Shown here: positions 60,359 to 64,000 of the stretch, piece after piece
Layout of the letters: every line of letters starts with the position of its first letter
How positions within the stretch are numbered: position 1 is the stretch's first letter
Source of the DNA: Elysia crispata
Lineage: Eukaryota; Mollusca; Gastropoda; Plakobranchidae
Direction of reading: 5' to 3'
DNA length: 64,000 nt
Assembly (NCBI GenBank): GCA_033675545.1
Contig: JAWDGP010000850.1
Location: forward strand, 78,501-142,500
Made by a program: the position numbers and the translations under genes
Notes under the pieces: model-generated
Databases searched by the model: none
Told to the model about the DNA's origin: nothing
The model's input: the letters and a program-made list of their open reading frames with translations, nothing else

Positions 60359-60881
60359 CAGAGACTGAGTCTATAACCAGTATCCCTTGTATGAGATACA
60401 TCATGAACCTTTTCAGCGACATGAAAGTAAACAAGTTTCTTCATACAATAATAGCACATACACACACAAATGAGGCTATTGACAGCTGGTACTTCCTGCT
60501 GATGTCAATTACCCTTTTTAATTAAAAAAAAATGGCATAGGCCAACGGCACTGTGCGGAAAGTGTATTAGCTGCAATTGTACATATTGTACATGAAAGAT
60601 CACGAGAAGATGAAAAGGACGAAATGGGTAAGAGTAAATAACTGTACAGTTTACACTTTACTGACAAAAACGGCGCCATCCAAAGATGACTGACCATTTT
60701 GTAGCCTTCCATCGTGTATTCCCTCTTTTTTTGAAGGGGGATCCAACATTATTATAAAGATATTGGCAATGGCTCAACAAGTATATTTTACAGCTATTAA
60801 ATTTGGCGCCTCCTTTTCTTATAAAATCAGTACATTTTGGCGGCATGCCGGGTGGATTTTTTTTTCTAACACAACAATAAG

Positions 60882-60882
<1 letters not shown>

Positions 60883-60960
<78 letters not shown>

Positions 60961-60983
60961 CACCCAAAGAAAAGAGGACTCTG

Positions 60984-61039
<56 letters not shown>
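60883..61039. repeat. (GA)n and (TA)n microsatellites
   Basis: About 75 bp of GA (60883-60957), 27 bp of unique sequence, then about 54 bp of TA (60985-61038). Confidence 0.97.
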
Positions 61040-61040
<1 letters not shown>

Positions 61041-62470
61041 CAGTCATATCAGGTAATATAAAATCATATATCGTCACCTAACTTAAGAAAGAATGGAATG
61101 TTTAAGTAAAGGCTTCAAGAAGTAGATAAGGAAGATAGCGAGCGAAAGCTGACATAAAACATAAGTAAAACTAAAATAAAATATTCTATCTTAGTTTGAG
61201 GACCAAATTGAAATAAAAACCAAAACAACAACAAAATAAAAAAAAAAAAAAATTCAGCCCAAACATTTTTAACTAAAGCTATACCGACGGATTTTATTCC
61301 CAGCCCAACAAGCTCACGAACTTAAATACAATAAACGCTGTTGCTAATCTAGATCGCTGATTTAAATCTTTGTCTTTTCTATGCATATGCCGGTATAAAC
61401 TAACCCTGCTCTTGAAAATAGACAAAAAGCCCGCGGCTAAATCTCCATGTTGTTTGGTACAATGATTTTTCCCTTCGTGATGCGTACTTTTGGTTTTAAG
61501 AACAATTATAGAGAGCACAAAAAAAAAAAAAAAAAAAGATTTCGGGTACCACTTTCACAGACTGGGGACATTCTGGATCAACCCGAACCGAGTATTATTC
61601 AACAGATCCGCTGAGAACTTGCGAATAAAGTTACACCTAGACATCGCCTTCTGATGTACCGTTAGACCTAGTTATCGATGTCAAAGTCCAGAGCTGCGAC
61701 TATAATTATTGCATATAGGCCTTAACTGACAGGTGACACACTGAAACTGCTAACACTAGACGAGGCCGCCTATTTAGAAGCACAAACTGTTTCAAATCAC
61801 TAGCGGTAAATCGAAAAAAAAAGTTTAAAAAAAAAATTCAAAATATTCCCGGTCTTGGATATTATCCCGTCTACTCATCCAGGCGGCAGTGAATCTTTGT
61901 GCCGGTACTAAACACAGACGTTCTAATAATAGCATGCTCTAGCTACTATAAGAACATCTTTAGTACTAAAGGTAGAGATGATACGGGAGTCGCGATCGAG
62001 AGGAGACAATGGAGAAAACCCACGCATTATCTCCTGGTTGAGGTGGGGCATTTCAAGTTCAAGCTAGGCACAGACTATAGGACTGAACCTAGCTAGAGCA
62101 AGCTGCCGTATGACCTCTGACCTGAACCGGGCTGTATGGCGCATATGAGACGCGGCGCAAAGATATGACCTGTCGTAAGTTGACACGTCGCTTCAGTAAC
62201 GTGCGTTAAAAAAATATTGGCCAGTCACTGTTGAATTGCATGAAGTGAGTGATCCTTTATAATAATTATGGGTCACGAGTCTTTGACAGGCAAATTGCGG
62301 TCCCACCAAGCAGGGCAAAGATGAAAAGTGACATCTCTATGTCACATCATGGCAAGTGCATTGTTCAAATTTACAGAGCAACAATGCCTTAGTTCTTAAA
62401 ATTCATTAAAACATAGAGACACACCATTATAAAATCCTTCGAGGCGGAGTTTGAACGCGTTGATTTCAGA

Positions 62471-62655
62471 GTATCAAGCTAGATTTACCCCTCTAACACG
62501 CTGAATTTAAAGATGACCTCTAACTGTCTAAGCAAGAATCAAGCTAAATTTACCCCTGTCACCCTCTGAATTTAAAGATGACCTCTAAACTGTCAAAGTA
62601 AGTATCAAGCTAAATTTACCCCTGTCATCCTCTGAATTTAAAGATGATCTCTAGC
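62471..62655. repeat. 65-bp tandem repeat, three copies
   Basis: ATCAAGCTA(G/A)ATTTACCCCT begins units at about 62473, 62538 and 62603. Each contains CTGAATTTAAAGATGA and then CTCTA. Confidence 0.93.
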
Positions 62656-64000
62656 GAAGGGCAATGTACAAAAAGTCCACTATATTGACTGTTGATGTAT
62701 AAATAATGCAAGAGCAAGATAAATGGCACTTGATTTTCTTTTTTGTTATTTTAAGTTTTAATTTCAGTGTGTATGAGCATCAGTAGGGGAGGGAATCGAA
62801 ATCTAGATACTGGAAAAAGGGGTGGCAGAGAAGGAAAAAAGATGTCGAAGAAGAAAGGAACAGTGTTGAAATGATGTGGAAAGAAAACAGAGGAGGTTCT
62901 GTAAAACTAAAAGACTATTTTAAAAGGAGAAGAGTAAGGACCAAAGTCACCCGTAGGACCCCCTCACACCCTTTAAAAGTGTTAAGGTCCCTTTAAATGT
63001 TCATAGCAAAATCATTTGATCTCAGGCTAACAGGATATTTCAAAAGGTAACATTTGTGAACTAAGAATCCAAGTACCACCTTCACTGTGCAAAATTTTAG
63101 TCTCAAAGAACTCATATTAATTAATGATCTTCAACATCAGCAGTGTTTAAAACTTTCAGCTATCTTTGGTTTACTTGACTGCCATGTAACCTAGAGGCAA
63201 AACTCTGAGAGAAATAGGTACGGGGACAGGTACTTTTAACTGGTTAAGAATAAAAATAAAAAAAAAAAACCTCCGTCATCTCAATAAATATATATCACAT
63301 AATTATTGTCAAATATTTAACATCTTCATCAAACTTAAAGATTCTAAATGTCTGAAAATGTTACCCAAAAAGAAATTACTACAACTCACATCCATGCAAT
63401 ATGTCCTTCTTAAACCATGGCATCATAGAGGGTAGCACTAGCAGTGCATGAACCCTACTTTCATTCTTAGCAAAACGACCTTCTCTATCTCTTAGTTTTT
63501 TATGATATTACAACAGCCTCTTAAACCCTGAGCTAGTAGGGAAATATCTTAAAATTCAGAATCAGAGCATCTTTTCTATGGACATTCTTCTCAAAAGTGT
63601 GAACATTATTCAAAATCCCCTTTAGTGGATATTTATACTTAGCATAAATCACAGAATCATGCATGTAATCATGTTTTTCAAAAGTTTTTGCTACAGTAAG
63701 CTATGTTGAAAGTATTAAAATAAAAATTCATCTATCTATCACAAATGGATAGCTGATATAAAATATAATTTTGTTAAAGTTTAACATCTTGAATAATAAA
63801 TGCTTTATTTTATCATTTATAAGGCAGATACAGGGATAATGCAGAAAAAACAGATCTTTGTTTCAAAACAAAGTATTAAAAAAAAACAAGAAAACCTCGA
63901 TAAATTCGCAGAAATCAGCCCAACTCCCGTAGAGAACTATTCTTTATCTTTGAGTGTTTCTTTTGCCTAGATAATAAATTTTTGGTAGTGAAAGTCGTTG
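62656..64000. other. End of window, no gene seen
   Basis: AT-rich sequence with no recognisable exon, RNA gene or element. Confidence 0.4.

Overview
This is AT-rich eukaryotic (metazoan) DNA with introns, microsatellites, tRNA-derived SINEs and small DNA transposons. Protein similarity, the three-base and GA microsatellites and the repeat style suggest an invertebrate, most likely a mollusc. The phylum is an inference; no feature in the window proves it. There is no sign of prokaryotic organisation.

Three host genes can be supported. (1) Positions about 1170-25430, minus strand: a complete gene for transcription elongation factor SPT5 (SUPT5H, the large subunit of DSIF). I could place 24 coding exons by splice sites and reading phase. 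Together they give 1,089 residues, with an acidic N-terminus, NGN domain, KOW domains, a Thr-Pro rich CTR and a last KOW domain. One 5' UTR exon is proposed upstream. (2) Positions 35009-36259, plus strand: a one-exon coding region for a 416-residue C2H2 zinc-finger protein. It has two N-terminal fingers and a Hunchback/Ikaros-like C-terminal finger pair. Its 5' UTR exon lies upstream, possibly ending at 30213. (3) Positions 50536-54584, minus strand: prenylcysteine oxidase (PCYOX1-like). Four exons from the FAD-binding Rossmann motif to the stop are present; the signal-peptide exon was not found.

Layout: SPT5 and the zinc-finger gene are divergent across roughly 4.5-9.5 kb, and the zinc-finger gene and PCYOX1 are convergent across about 14 kb. 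The three genes have no obvious shared pathway. The space between SPT5 and the zinc-finger gene holds a GC-rich repeat cluster (25.57-27.29 kb) with a foldback element, a long ATT/AAT palindrome, a 120-bp tandem repeat and a TA/TG microsatellite. The presumed first intron of the zinc-finger gene holds palindromic motif clusters, a 40-bp hairpin minisatellite and a SINE. The gap between the zinc-finger gene and PCYOX1 holds two relics of one mariner family, a piggyBac-like MITE, a SINE and a short duplication. PCYOX1 intron 3 (third intron counting the unseen first exon) carries a pogo-like MITE. The last 9 kb hold GA and TA microsatellites, a 42-bp minisatellite and a 65-bp tandem repeat, with no recognisable gene.

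I did not find a convincing undescribed biological system. The most unusual items are the zinc-finger protein that ends on its last zinc ligand, the paired palindromic clusters at 30.6 and 32.0 kb, and the nearly identical 69-bp triplication inside a decayed mariner element.
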